The notes: a model not told the origin generated them from the sequence alone. Positions 20,405-31,664 are shown, numbered from the stretch's first letter. The stretch is 64,000 nucleotides of DNA from Camellia lanceoleosa (GCA_025200525.1 CM045762.1:88726717-88790716), one strand, 5' to 3'. Program-made: numbers and translations.

Positions 20405-21405
20405 CTCCGAATTCGGAGACTATTTTGGCCAATCGTGATATCCACGAAGGGCGCTCCGAATTCGGAGTCTTAATCGACCTTAAGAGGCTTAATCAGCCCT
20501 AAGATGTCATGCGCCAAAAGAGGCTCCGAATCTGGAGACTTTATTTCGGCCAATCGTGATATCCATGAAGGGCACTCCGAATCCGGAGTCATAATCGGCC
20601 CTAAGGTGTCATGCACCAAAAGGGGGCTCCGAATCCGGAGACTTTATTTCGGCCAATCGTGATATCCACGAAGGGCGCTCTGAATCCGGAGTCTTAATCG
20701 GCCCTAAGGTGTCATGCACCAAAAGGGGGCTCCGAATCTGGAGACTTTATTTTGGCCAATCGTGATACCCACGAAGGGCGCTCCGAATCCGGTATCTTAA
20801 TTGGCCCTAAGGTGTCATGAATTCGGAGACTTTATTTCGGCCAATCGTGATATCCATGAAGGGCACTCCGAATCCGGAGTCTTAATCGACCCTAAGGTGT
20901 CATGCACCAAAAGGGGGCTCCGAATCCAGAGACTTTATTTCGGCCAATCGTGATATCCACGAAGGGCGCTCCGAATCCAGAGTTTTAATCGGCCCTAAGG
21001 TGTCATGCACCAAAAGGGGGCTCCGAATCCGGAGACTTTATTTCGGCCAATCGTGATATCCACGAAGGGCGCTCCGAATCCGGAGACTTAATCGGCCCTT
21101 AGGTGTCATGCACCAAAAGTGGCTCCGAATCCGGAGACTTTATTTCGGCCAATCGTGATATCCACGAAGGGCGCTCCGAATCCGGAGACTTAATCGGCCC
21201 TAAGGTGTCATGCACCAAAAGGGGCTCCGAATCCGGAGACTTTATTTTGGCCAATCGTGATATCCACGAAGGGCGCTCCGAATCCGGAGACTTAATCGGC
21301 CCTAAGGTGTCATGCAACAAAAGGGGCTCCGAATTCGGAGACTTTATTTTGGCCAATCGTGATATCCACGAAGGGCGCTCCGAATCCAGTCTTAATTTCG
21401 GCCTT
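20405..21405. repeat. Tandem array, about 102-bp unit, ten copies, two palindromes per unit
   Basis: Units start with CTCCGAAT(C/T)CGGAG at 20405, 20524, 20627, 20730, (20821 truncated), 20918, 21021, 21123, 21225 and 21327. Most spacings are 102-103 bp. Each unit holds two copies of the 14-bp palindrome about 50 bp apart, separated by GGCCAATCGTGATATCCACG. It lies just after the integrase end, in the hypervariable pol-to-LTR region of Tat elements, a known source of satellite DNA. Confidence 0.95.
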
Positions 21406-21491
21406 AGAAGGCTTGGGAGCGAGCTTGAGAAAACGAGGCGCTTTGTATTGCAATGGTGGAATATGTACAAGTATCAAGCCCACAAGTCGGG

Positions 21492-22719
21492 TCAATGATA
21501 GAATTTACGTAAATGTGTTGAATTCCAAGGCTATGGTAGGCTTCTTCCTGACATGTCTGAGAGCCGGTATGCCCCTGTTCTTGCGATGGATTCTATCTGA
21601 TAGGGGCCGTCCCAGTTTGGACCCAATTTTCCATCGGCCGGTCTCCGGTAGGCTAGAAGTACCTTCTTTAGGACCAACTCTCCTAACGTGTATCGGCGCA
21701 ACTGAACTCGCTGATTATACGACTTGGCGAGCTGTTGCTGATACCGTGCCATGGATGCCAGGGCGCGGTCTCTTCGTTCTTCGATTAGAATCAGATCCAG
21801 GGCAAGCATCATGTCGTTTCGGCCCATATCAAAAACTTGCGATTTCAGAGTTAGGAGGCCGATTTCCAGGGGTGAGATTGCTTGGGTTCCAAAGCATAGA
21901 GCAAACGGCGTTTCTCCAGTGGATCTCCTCGGCGTAATACGATAAGCCCACAATACACTTGGCAATTCTTCGACCCATTTGCCTTTAGCTTTTTCCAGCG
22001 TCTTTTTGATGTCGTCCAAGATGGATTTGTTAGAGGCTTCGGCTTGACCATTGCTTTGGGGGTAGGCCGGTGTAGAGAAGTAAGGCCGAATGCCATATTT
22101 GCTGCATAACTCTCGATATACGCCACAATCGAACTGGGTGCCATTGTTTGAGACGAGAGCTCTCGGAATGCCGAATCGTGTTATGATGTTTCTCCATACA
22201 AAGCGTTTAATGTCGGCATCTCGTATATGTGTTAAAGCCTCCGCTTCGACCCATTTTGTGAAGTAATCTGTCGCGACGATTAAGAATCGCTTGTTCCCTG
22301 GGGCCCTTGGCAATGGTCCTACGATATCAAGTCCCCACTGAGCAAACGGCCAGGGGCTGGTGATGGAGTTCAACCCTTCGGCAGGCAGATGGGTTAATGG
22401 GGAGAACTTTTGGCACTGTTCACATTTTTTTTACATAACTCTCCGCGTCAGCTCTCATTGTCGGCCAATAATACCCCTGTGTTATAGCTCGATGGGCCAG
22501 GGAGCGTCCGCCAGAATGGGCACCACAACTGCCCTCATGTATCTCTGTCAGAAGCTCCTCCACTTTGTCGGGGTGCATGCATTCCAGATATGGACCAGAG
22601 AGGGACTTTTTATAAAGCCCTCTTTGCGGATCCAGATAGTATCGTAGGGCTTTATTTCGCAGCTTGTGTGCTTCTTTTTTTGTCCTCTGGGAGTTGTTTA
22701 GAAGAGAGGAATACAGCAA
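21492..22719 (-). pseudogene. Tat-element integrase (zinc-binding, core, C-terminal)
   Basis: On minus, the zinc-binding part reads HEGSCGAHSGGRSLAHRAIT followed by GYYWPTM. A frame break near 22420 is followed by the core: GLDIVGPLPRAPGNKRFLIV and TDYFTKW. Next come VSNNGTQF and YPQSNGQAEASNKSI, with the usual C-terminal domain (LGPNWDGPYQI) near the end. The second catalytic Asp is replaced: AAC (Asn) at 22146-22148 where the family has Asp. A TAG at 21531-21533 comes before the apparent natural end (TGA at 21492-21494). Strand transfer activity is therefore not expected. Confidence 0.85.
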
Positions 22720-23205
22720 TGGGGTCCATCCAGCTTGGTGCGGATTCTATAACGTTGACATGGATTTCCTCTGAAGGGCCAATACTCGGCTCCGGGATGA
22801 AACCTACTTCGATGGTCCGTTTGATCTCAGAATTGATGGCGGAGGCTAGGCACGCCAAGGCATCCGCGTTTGTGTTCTAGTCGCGTGTTATTTGGTTCAG
22901 TTTGTGATGGTCAAATTTTGCCAGCAAGGAATTGGTCGTTTTCATGTAGGCCACCATACGGTCGTTTCTTGCCGCATACTCCCCCTTTAGCTGATTGATT
23001 ACCAATTTTGAATCACAAAACACAAGCGAGCATGGCGAGAAGGTCGCATTCATGAGCCGGCTAGAAGGGCTTCGTGTTAAACCGTTATTTGATGCTTCGA
23101 AGCCAAGCTTGACGGCCTGCTCAATTACTGCGCCGTCTGGAGACATGATTACAACTCCGGCGCCGCTGCCCCTTTGGTTAGACGATCCATCGCAGTATAA
23201 TTGCC
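22720..23205 (-). pseudogene. Tat-element second (archaeal-type) RNase H domain
   Basis: Reads WQLYCDGSSNQRGSGAGVVI on minus near 23205-23146, then VKLGFEASNN, FCDSKLVINQLKGEYAARND and LNQITRD, stop at about 22874, then TNADALACLASAI. The stretch that usually carries the catalytic Glu after EASNN is out of frame for about 15 codons between two compensating indels. The extra RNase H between RT-RNase H and integrase is a hallmark of Tat elements. Confidence 0.8.
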
Positions 23206-23227
23206 AAATATCCCCGACATAAATTCT

Positions 23228-23719
23228 TCAGTTCGGCTTTGGTCGAACTTCGTCAGGTTTGAGGTTGGCAAGCTCGCCGGTGAATTCGGCAACAAAGTCG
23301 GCCAACACCTGCCCCTTGATTGCGGTTTTAGATAAAAATTGAATGCCGTATTGGCTGAGTTCAAGAGCCCATTTTGAAACATGTCCTGATGCTTCTACAC
23401 TCCGTAGTACTGATCGGAGGGGATAATCTGTTAGCACCCCAATGCTATGTCCCTGGAAGTAATGCATCAGTTTTCTTACCGCCATGACTAGGGCTAAGAT
23501 GAGTTTTTCCAGCGGAAGGTAGCGTGTTTCGGCGTCAACCATTGCCTTGCTCACATAATACATTGGCCGTTGCTCCCCTTCCTCCTCTTTTAGCGATCTG
23601 GTGGCCCGATCGAAAGCGCGATTATAGAATGGCGGGTCACTGGCGGGTGTTGTCAAGAGAGTCTTGGCGGTAGGTCTTGAGTCCGTTGAAAGTTGTTTCG
23701 CATTTGGCGGGCCATTCAA
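23228..23719 (-). pseudogene. Tat-element RNase H
   Basis: Open frame with MYYVSKAMVDAETRYLPLEK, then LTDYPLRSVL and ADFVAEFTGE, the standard gypsy RNase H order. It joins the RT region after a frame break near 23720-23760. Confidence 0.85.
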
Positions 23720-23753
23720 AAGCCTTACCCTGCCGTAGCGTCTGAAAGAATTG

Positions 23754-24498
23754 TCAGCAGCGATCTGTAGACTGACTAATGAACCTGTTGAGTGCAGCGG
23801 CCATCCCCATCAACTTTTGGACTTCTTTTACTGAACGGGGGGAGCCGAGTTCCAAGATTGCTATGACTTGCCTCGGGTTGGCTTCGATTCCTCGGTGATT
23901 GTGATGTAACCGAGGAATTTGCGGTGATTCGACGCACACTTGGAAGCGTTTAGTTTCATTACATATTTGCGTGAGATCTTTGAATGTCTTTCTAGATCGA
24001 CTATATGATTCTGTTCTTCTTTGGACTTGACCACCATATCGTCGATGTATACTTCCATAGTGTAGGCCAAGTTGCTCTTTGAACATGGCGGTGATCGATC
24101 TTTAGTAGGTTGCCCTGCATTCTTGACCCAAAAGGCATAACTTTGTAGCGATAGGTTCCTCTTGGGGTGAGGAATGCGCTTTATCTGGTCATCTGGATGC
24201 ATGGCGATTTGATGGTAGCCTCTATAAGCATCGAGGAAGCTCATGCGTTGATGGCGTCTTGCGTCGCATCGACAAAGGTCGATTCTAGGTAGAGAAAAGC
24301 AGTCTTTGGGGCAAGCTTTGTTCGGATCCGTGAAATCGACACACTCATCAAGTCGATTTTCTTCTTCACCACCTTTGTATTGGAGAGCCACGTGGGGTAA
24401 GTGACTTCTCTAATTGCCCCGTCAAGCGATCTGTCTACCTCATCAACAACGGTGGCGATTGTGCTCATGGTGACCAGCCTTCTGAATGATCGGCACAT
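23754..24498 (-). pseudogene. Tat-element reverse transcriptase
   Basis: Fragments in three frames: IREVTYPTWLSNTKVVKKK near 24400, CVDFTDPNKACPKDCFSLPR at about 24340, and SFLDAYRGYHQIAMHPDDQ. Then come MEVYIDDMVVKSKEEQNHIV with the catalytic YIDD near 24050, and GSPRSVKEVQKLMGMAAALN. At least two frameshifts. Confidence 0.85.
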
Positions 24499-24615
24499 TT
24501 GGGATTAACATTTAGATGGTCTTTGTGAAACTAATGGGTCTATTCGGCATTTTAAATGAGTCCATGCAAAAGACGTCGAGGTTGTTGAACAAGAAAGAGA
24601 TCAAGCTTCTTGCTG

Positions 24616-25347
24616 TTAGCTTTGATTCGAGGCGCCGATCATGAAGAACTTTTCTGGGCTTCCATCGATGTCAACTCGGTCTAAACCTTCCGTGGCCTTC
24701 TCATTTGGATGCCGCCCAACGTCATCAAGGATCTCCCGATTCGGCACCTCAATGGAGTTTACTTGCAGTTCCTTTGGCGTTCTGGCGACAAGGAGATAAC
24801 ATGCTTGTGCCAATTTCTGGGAGCCGCGGATTTGCTCAATGCCGTGTTCTGTTGGGAAACGTAGCAGTTGATGATAGGTGCTTGGGACGGCCTGCAAGGT
24901 ATGCAACCACGATCGCCCCACGATGAGATTGTATGGCGATGATAGCCTGACGACCAAGAATTCCACATCCACCGTTCTGGAACCTGCTCGAACGGGTAAG
25001 CTGATCTTTCCCAATGGGTACTCTGGATTGGCATTGAAGCCGAATAGTGGATAAGGAGCCGGAGTCAGGTCTGACTTGTTGAATCTGAGTTTGATGAAGG
25101 TTTTATAATACATAACCTCCGTAGTACTGCCCTGGTCGATAAGAACGCGTTCAATGGTGAACCGGTTTACGCATAGCTCAACAACCAATGGATCGATGTG
25201 GGGGAGTGTTACGCCGATCAAATCAGAGTCGTCAAAGGTGATACTTGGCATTTCTCGGGGCCGCTTTACTGGGGTGAGTTGCTGTTGGGGGCCTGGATGT
25301 GATTGGATCGCATGCACAGCCGGGGCTGCTGGTAGGCTGTATATCAT
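24616..25347 (-). CDS. Tat-element protease region (open but part of a dead polyprotein)
   Basis: A 243-codon open frame. PREMPSITFDDSDLIGVTLP (about residue 30) and VLIDQGSTTEVMYYKTFIKL (about residue 68) mark the aspartic protease; DQGS stands where many retroelement proteases have DTGA, as is usual for Tat. YNLIVGRSWLHTLQAVPSTY follows. The start at 25347 is simply the first Met in the frame; the natural product would be a gag-pol fusion. It ends at a TGA before the RT. Confidence 0.8.
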   Translation of the reverse strand: MIYSLPAAPAVHAIQSHPGPQQQLTPVKRPREMPSITFDDSDLIGVTLPHIDPLVVELCVNRFTIERVLIDQGSTTEVMYYKTFIKLRFNKSDLTPAPYPLFGFNANPEYPLGKISLPVRAGSRTVDVEFLVVRLSSPYNLIVGRSWLHTLQAVPSTYHQLLRFPTEHGIEQIRGSQKLAQACYLLVARTPKELQVNSIEVPNREILDDVGRHPNEKATEGLDRVDIDGSPEKFFMIGASNQS

Positions 25348-25499
25348 GTGGACGGTGTCAAGCGGAAATGCATCATTCGGAAGGGCAGGTGTTTTGATCG
25401 CACTCCTCCGTACGCATTGTTGGAGACGTTCGTCCTTTGCCCACTCCTCAAGATGATCTGTTGAGGCATAGTGGCCGTCAGTTTCTGACTGTCGGGCTC

Positions 25500-25815
25500 A
25501 AGATCGTCGATCATCTGCCCTTGGGGGTCACTCAGAAGCTTGGCGCACTGTTTGTTTGGATTTTGCTATTTCTGAGGCCAGATCGCGATGAAGGCGTTCG
25601 TTCTCAGCGATGATGTTGTCCAACCTTTGTTTGGTTTGCCTAGCTTGTGCTATGGTCGCTTGTATTGTCTTTCACGTTGGGTTTGAAGATGAGCAGAGGT
25701 CCAAGGCAAGTCTTGCTGCTATGGTTTTTGGTCCAAGCGAGTTTGCTGGAGTGAGGTCATCTCTCTGTGTGGTCTCGTCAGTGGCTATCGGAGGATCTTC
25801 AGTCACGCCTGCCAT
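25500..25815 (-). pseudogene. Tat gag, N-terminal remnant
   Basis: ATG at 25815-25813 (minus), 18 bp past the PBS, gives MAGVTEDPPIATDETTQRDD. After a frame break near 25672 a heptad-like segment reads RLDNIIAENERLHRDLASEI, then a stop near 25510. The capsid core and zinc knuckle that should follow are absent before the protease, so gag is internally deleted. Confidence 0.6.
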
Positions 25816-25832
25816 GGATGTATTTGAGTATT

Positions 25833-25848
25833 CCCACAGACGGTGCCA
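25833..25848 (-). other. Primer binding site of the Tat element
   Basis: On minus TGGCACCGTCTGTGGG begins two bases after the LTR end. This matches the usual Tat PBS form TGGCGCCGTCTGTGGG with one change. The priming tRNA is not certain. Confidence 0.75.
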
Positions 25849-25850
25849 AT

Positions 25851-26253
25851 TGTGGAGAAGTGGTTTGGAAATACTCTTCAGATCCTGGGAGACGCTAGTG
25901 ATTCTCAACTAGTCACCTGAAAAGATACAAACACTCCGATCGAGGGTGCCGGAATTAGCACTCCGACGGACAAGTCAGTTCAGACACTCAAGATAGCTTG
26001 TTTACTAAGTTAAGTGAAGTGATTCTTACATACCTTTCTAAATATGTGGTTATTGTATTTATACTTGCTTTTTGGGCCTCGGGGCCTGAGCCTACTTTTA
26101 TCCCATTCCCCTTTTATTTATTCGGAGCTACTGATCTCTGGCTATTCGGCCTTCCTAACGTATTCGGCATCCTAGTCACACAATATGGAGCCGAATAATA
26201 TCTGATTTTTGGGGTACGCACCTTCTGACTCTTCTATTTATTCAGCTCCCACA
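25851..26253 (-). mobile_element. 5' LTR of the Tat element
   Basis: Same length (403 bp) as the other LTR, next to the PBS. The right flank ATGTC pairs with ATGTT on the left. Confidence 0.85.
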
Positions 26254-28695
26254 ATGTCATACTTGTGTTTAGGTTTGGTTTGGTTAGCCCTTGCATGCTC
26301 CATACACTTGCCATGCAATCCCATGAAATAGCCTAACATGCGTCATGTTGTGACATGTCTTTTTAGCATGCTTTTGGCTTGACTTCAAGAAGATTTTATC
26401 CATGTTTTGGTATGCTTGAGGTCTGATTTTGGTTGTCTTGGTCACCCATGACTTGTTTTGCATAGCTTTGGTTCAATCTTGCTTGTAAGTTTTGTGTATT
26501 GAGTCATTTAGTATGCATTACTTGGCCTATTTCAATGATTTGACATCATTTGTAGTGTAATTTCAGTCCATGTTTTATGGTCATGCACATGCATTTATCA
26601 CTCTTTAAATGCGTTTGAGAGTTGTGCTTGTATGCCTCATTTATGGACCATTGCATGAGCTTCATCTTTGTGCATTCCGAGCCACCATCCCAACACATTT
26701 GGCCACTGATATTGGCATGCTTGAGAGCTACCCATGTTAGTGTAAGTCCATCTCACCATGTTGTTGCATGCTTGTTTCATTTTGCATGTTGTTGCATGCT
26801 ATACATGTCCACATGTCTAGGTTGTATGCCTATTGCATATTGCATGTTAACATGCTCATCTTGCATTAGATTTGTGGCACACTTGAGTTATTTGCATGCT
26901 TGCTTGCTTGCCTAGGTTGCATTGCATTGTGTGTGCATCTCTTGCCTCTTGATCAATCATGATAGAGGTTGGGGCCCTTTATATGTTTTGTGCATTTCAT
27001 TCCATATTGAGTTGCACACTTAGCTTCTTTAGCCATCATGCATTGAAATGCGTGATTGATGCTCCGAGGGTCGAAAACCATACTCATTTGAGTCTTAAAC
27101 ATGATAAGGAGGGTGCTTGTGCAAACATTGCTTTGAAAATGCATTGCCATGCTCTGTTTGCCTTCTGCTGTAGCAAAACAGGATTCTGCATGAAGAGATG
27201 GCCGGTCGGCCATCTTCAGTGCCGGCTGGCTATGCATTGTTGGCCGAGAGCCTCACACATGGTCGATGACCAGTTTCCCATGGCCGGTGGCCTTACCTTT
27301 TGGCCGGTGACCTTCCATAGTGCTCAGAAGGTGGTTCAGAAGCATCCCTGGAACTTGTGCAGTTTCCAGAAGTGCAGAGCAGTGCAAACAGAGGCAACAT
27401 GTAGCATGGCGATGGATTTCCGAGCAGAGCCGAGCATGCATACATTCATCCCTCTTCTTGAGGCCTCTTTACTGCTTTCTTAGTTTAATTAATTCATTTA
27501 ATTAGTTAAGTGTTGTGTAATATTTAATTAGCTTGTTAGTTAATTAATTTGTATTATTCTTTCGGATCCTCCGTCGAGAGGGCGAATTTGTAAATAAGTG
27601 TGTGTGTGTGTGTGATGCATGTTTTCCAACCCCACGTCTTTCTCCCTTTTATTTACCTGCTTTCAATGGTTAGTTTTAGGGCACGTTTCAATTAGCATAC
27701 TTATGATAGCATGTTTGCACACATTTATTCGTATTGCATGCACTGGGCTCAGTGCATCATGCTAACTGCATTGTATTTCAATTCCAATTTGAATACATGT
27801 ATCAAGTTGCATTTCACATGACATCTTAGAATAGTTGAGCCTATTTCTAGTTGCATTTTGCATGTATTGCATTAGCCATCTTAACATGAACTAGGATCAT
27901 GCATTGATTACTAACTAGTTTCTGTTTTGGCTCGGAGTACTCGGTAAGTGTTTATACTTTAGCATTCTTGCATGTGTGTGAGTGACTACCATGATAGCAT
28001 GCTTACCATGAGGCTATGTGCTTATGTGATATAACTGCCTGAATGCCTGTGGGTGGAGGTTGGATTATCTAAATTGGAACAATTTATTGATTGCGAGTTT
28101 TAAGCCCACTAGATAGTGGCAAATCACCATGTTTTCTAAGCCCACTTGAGGGTGGCAAAATCCGCATTTTAGCCTACTTGCGAGTAGAACCGCTTTAAAA
28201 AACAAACACGAAATGTTTTGTTCCAACTCAGGCAATCCAGTCTATACTTGTATGCTGTGCGCATCACATAGTAATTCTAGGCTAATAACCAGAATAAGAA
28301 CACGTAATGTTTTCAAAACTTGATATCATGGTTAGTAGAGGCCGATCTTTGATCGGGTGAGCAGGGATGCTCACGAAGTGACCTTCCCCAATCGTACCCA
28401 AGTTTCCGAGCCGAGGCAACTTTGGTGATGACGGACACGTGGCCTTAGGCATGAGTCAGGGTTTCCTAAATTTCTCCAAAATAAATATTTAGGTGACGAC
28501 TCTGTATCTGGCAAAGCAATCCATGTTTGGCACTTCTTTCAAAACGATTTGTCGGATTTGGACTCTTTGATGATTCATCGGTCTTGCATTGCACTCTGCG
28601 AGATTAGATACAGGACCGTGACATTGAGTCCTGAACTGTAGTGAGCCCAATAAACAAAACGGGATTCTCTCCCGGGACGTTCGGGGACGTCTACA
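26254..28695 (+). mobile_element. Family-B LTR, part right of the Tat insertion
   Basis: Runs from the Tat TSD to a GACGTCTACA end at 28695, the mirror of the TGTAGAC start. It includes GGCCGGTCGGCC words (27200-27310), a (TG)n tract at about 27599-27615, and the block CCCAAGTTTCCGAGCCGAGG at about 28398. It shares the order of words with 36.0-37.3 kb (minus) and 38.7-39.8 kb (plus). Open frames here are chance. Confidence 0.65.
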
Positions 28696-28904
28696 GCCAC
28701 CAATGATGGCCGGCGGCCATTTTTCTCCTTTTTCAGATATTTCATTGCCAACTGTGCCAGTTGTTGTTCACTGATGCTCATCTCCATACACGTGTATGGA
28801 AGGATGAAAGCAAGCTTTGGCTTGATTTTCTATATAAGGGGAGGTTTCTCCCCCATTTTTGAGGTTAGACATTTTTGTGAGCAACAATTTCCTCTCTCTC
28901 TCTC

Positions 28905-28941
<37 letters not shown>

Positions 28942-29721
28942 ATTTTGTGCTTGAAAGTGAGATTTCTTTATACTTTTGTTCTAAGATCCTTAACCAAACA
29001 TCCTCATCTTGGAGCTGAGGTTCTTTGAGGCTATTTGGGAGCTCCTACGGTTGATTTGAGCACAAAATTGCACCTGTTTTAGTGTTGTGCTTCAAGGGTA
29101 AGGACTTACCTCTTTTAAGCTTTGTTTTAATTAAGTGCTTAGCCATCTCTTTATGCTATTTTGACCTGGTTTTTCAACCATAAAAAACTCTGATTTTAAA
29201 GTTTTAAAATGATGGTTTAAGTCTTGTTAAGTTAGGGAGGTTGTCTCCTCTTTTGCTCTTTGGCTTGTGAAGCCTTTTGTGCTACTTTTAAAGGCTTTTA
29301 AAGTCCACCTTTTTTGGCCTTTAAACCATTGAATTCTAGGGGAATTTCAGTGGCAAAAAGTTTCTTTTGAGGTCCAAAATAGAAGGGGGTGGCCTCCCCT
29401 CCTTGTCTCTCTATTCCATGCCTAGTTAGCATTACAAAGTAGCATGATTTTATGGCTTAGCTTAATCTTAGCATGTTTTAAGCTTTGTTTTGTCTTGATT
29501 CAACTCTGTTTTGGGTGGTCTTGGTCATATGGCTCATGTTTTGTATAGCTATAGTTCAAATGCCTTCACTAACTTTGTGTCTTAAGGCCTCTAACATGCT
29601 TTGTATGAGATGATTGCATGATATAACATCATTTTACATGTGATTTTAGTGCATATACCTTTGTCACACTCTCACTTAGCCTTGGTCATATGACTCATGT
29701 TTTGTATAGCTATAGTTCAAA
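28696..29721 (+). mobile_element. Second family-B LTR fragment, 5' half
   Basis: Contains GGCCGGCGGCC, CTCCATACACGTGTATGGAA, a TATA-like TATATAAGGGG (about 28830), a (CT)n tract (28898-28938) and GAATTCTAGGGGAATTTCAG, in the order seen at 14.6-15.3 kb. It ends in a 41-bp word repeated from 29520 and then changes abruptly to gag sequence. Confidence 0.65.
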
Positions 29722-30598
29722 AGCAGAGGCTTGGATACTGGAAACTGAAAAGATCTTTGAAGTGTTCCCGTGTACTGACAAACATAAAGTTTTGTTGGCA
29801 ACATTTACTTTAAAAGAAGAAGCTAGAAGATGGTGGATGCTCGTTCGAGACGAGAATAGAGACTTGACATGGGATCGGTTCAAAGAAATTTTCTACGAAA
29901 AATACTTCCCGCAATGCATTCGAGATAGAAAGGTATCCGAATTTGAACAACTAAAACAGGGTGATATGACTGTGGCAGAATATGAAGCCAAATTTACTGA
30001 ATTAGCCCGATACGCACCTCATATGGTTGATATTGATTACAAAAGGGCAAGGAAATTTGAGGGTGGACTCACTATTGAAGTTCTTGATCGGGTGAATGTT
30101 TTGAAATTGGTAAAGTATGTAGATGTACTTGACAGAGCCTTGATATCCGAAGCAAACATTGCTGCCTTGAAAATGTCCAAGCCAACAACAACAACCGAAG
30201 GAGAAAGTAAGAAATTAAAGAAATAGAAAATGGAAATGGTTAGTGAATCAATGGCCTCCGTGAATGAGAAATTAAATTTGAGAACGTTTGGTAATACAAA
30301 TCGGGGAAATAATGGAAACAATGAGGTACCTACATGTAGGGAGTGTGGGAAATAGCATTGGGGCATTTGTCGCCACCTTTTGGGAACTTGCTTCAGATGT
30401 GGACAAAAAGGACACTTAGCCAAATCTTGTCCACAAGCTCACCCAAACAATGAAAGACCGGTTACTAGTAGGTTTGAATCAGCAATGACACCAAAAACGA
30501 ATGTAATTGCTACTGAGGAGAGGAGTAACCTTAGGCAGGGAAAAGTTTACACTCTAGTTTCAGAAAATATGCAGAATATTGAGACAACAGATGCAGGT
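29690..30598 (+). pseudogene. Ty3/gypsy chromovirus-type gag fragment joined to an LTR fragment
   Basis: From about 29718 the frame reads AEAWILETEKIFEVFPCTDK, RRWWMLVRDENRDLTWDRFK and EIFYEKYFPQCIRDRKVSEF, the Retrotrans_gag core. After a TAG at 30224-30226 comes a zinc knuckle CFRCGQKGHLAKSC (about 30390-30430). The ATG at 29690 belongs to the family-B LTR, so the open frame is a chimera by accident. The N-terminus of gag and all of pol are missing; after about 30598 the sequence becomes LTR-like. Confidence 0.75.
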
Positions 30599-31664
30599 AT
30601 TATCTTACTTATGTGCAAAATATATATGTGGAAATTATACATGACTAAACATGTTTTAATTAGAGGTTAAAGGAAATTAATGATCTAATTAATTCCTAAT
30701 TCTAGTTATCTATATTTAAAAGCTTAAGTGAACTAAATATGTTTAAGATGATTGTGTATCGTGCTATGCATATTTGTGATTGTAGGTCACGAGTCAAGGA
30801 CTGCTTGACCAACCGTTCTAAAAGCCCACTGTGAGTAACATTTCTGTAAATATATGTTGATATAAATTATGTTTTAATTGTTATCGATAAGCTATGGTTT
30901 CTTGAAATGATGTCTTGATTATGTGAACGAATGTCCTATTTGTGAATCTATTATGGCATCCATAGATAGTCCCAAGTCATGGGGGACGGCATGTAAATGC
31001 GGATCCATGACATATATGTGATATGAGATCTCGTTAGCCACTTCATTGTGGTGATATGTGTTTAATCGGTATCCGGAACCGATTACTTTAGTCGGAAGAC
31101 GATATGTGATATGTTCTGTGAGATGTACCATTATGTTATGTTCTGATATGAGAATGATATGAATGATTGTGTCATGATTTGTTGTACGGATATGATATAT
31201 TTGGAATTCGTTCACTAACCCCTTTACTTTAATGTTATTCACTGGGCTTTAGCTCACTATTTTTATATATATGTATAGGTGGGCATTCTGGAGGGCAAGC
31301 CTAGAAGGGGTCTTTACCTGAGCCACAGTTTTGAAGCCTACCGAGTTGTTTTGTGTGCCTCTGAGTTGGGGCTAGGCCTGGAAGGCCGTTGTCAGGCTTT
31401 TGATCGTGAAGTACACATTTGTTATGTGCATATGTTATGTATAAGATGTTAAGTTATAAGTTATGTACTGAATGTGGGTAAATTAACGTTTTTGAATGTA
31501 AATATTTGTTCATATAGATGCACAGCTCATTGGATTATTGATGTTTTTGCATATTGCTTCCGCTAGCCCCGATTATTTATGATTGTACAAGAAGGCCTTT
31601 AGTAATCTCAGATTACTGGCCAGTTATGACGCCAAACTTATAGGGGCGGGTTTGGGTCATGACA
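30599..31664 (+). mobile_element. Gypsy LTR 3' portion
   Basis: Holds CACTGGGCTTTAGCTCAC (about 31239) followed by TTTTATATATATGTATAGG, the counterpart of a word in the Tekay LTRs (10289 minus, 45300 minus). It ends GGGTTTGGGTCATGACA at 31664, a typical LTR end. No coding. Confidence 0.5.

Larger units (their letters stand above)
15743..26253 (-). mobile_element. Ty3/gypsy Tat-lineage element, two LTRs, coding on minus strand, degenerate
   Basis: Two 403-bp LTRs (15743-16145, 25851-26253) start TGTGGAGAAG and end CTCCCACA on plus. In minus order it holds: LTR, PBS, short gag remnant, protease, RT, RNase H, second (archaeal-type) RNase H, integrase, a 102-bp tandem array, antisense ORFs, a 120-bp tandem array, PPT, LTR. 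This order with a dual RNase H and antisense ORFs identifies the Tat lineage. The TSD is ATGTT at left and ATGTC at right (4 of 5, one transition). It inserted into a family-B LTR. Gag is mostly missing and pol has stops, frameshifts and a lost integrase aspartate, so it cannot move by itself. Confidence 0.85.

Noticed and set aside
18778..21405. CRISPR-like regular repeats
   Set aside because: Units are contiguous tandem repeats without unique spacers, in a plant retrotransposon.
21099..21498. Open frames on both strands with repeated peptides
   Set aside because: Translation of the 102-bp tandem array, whose unit length divisible by three keeps frames open.
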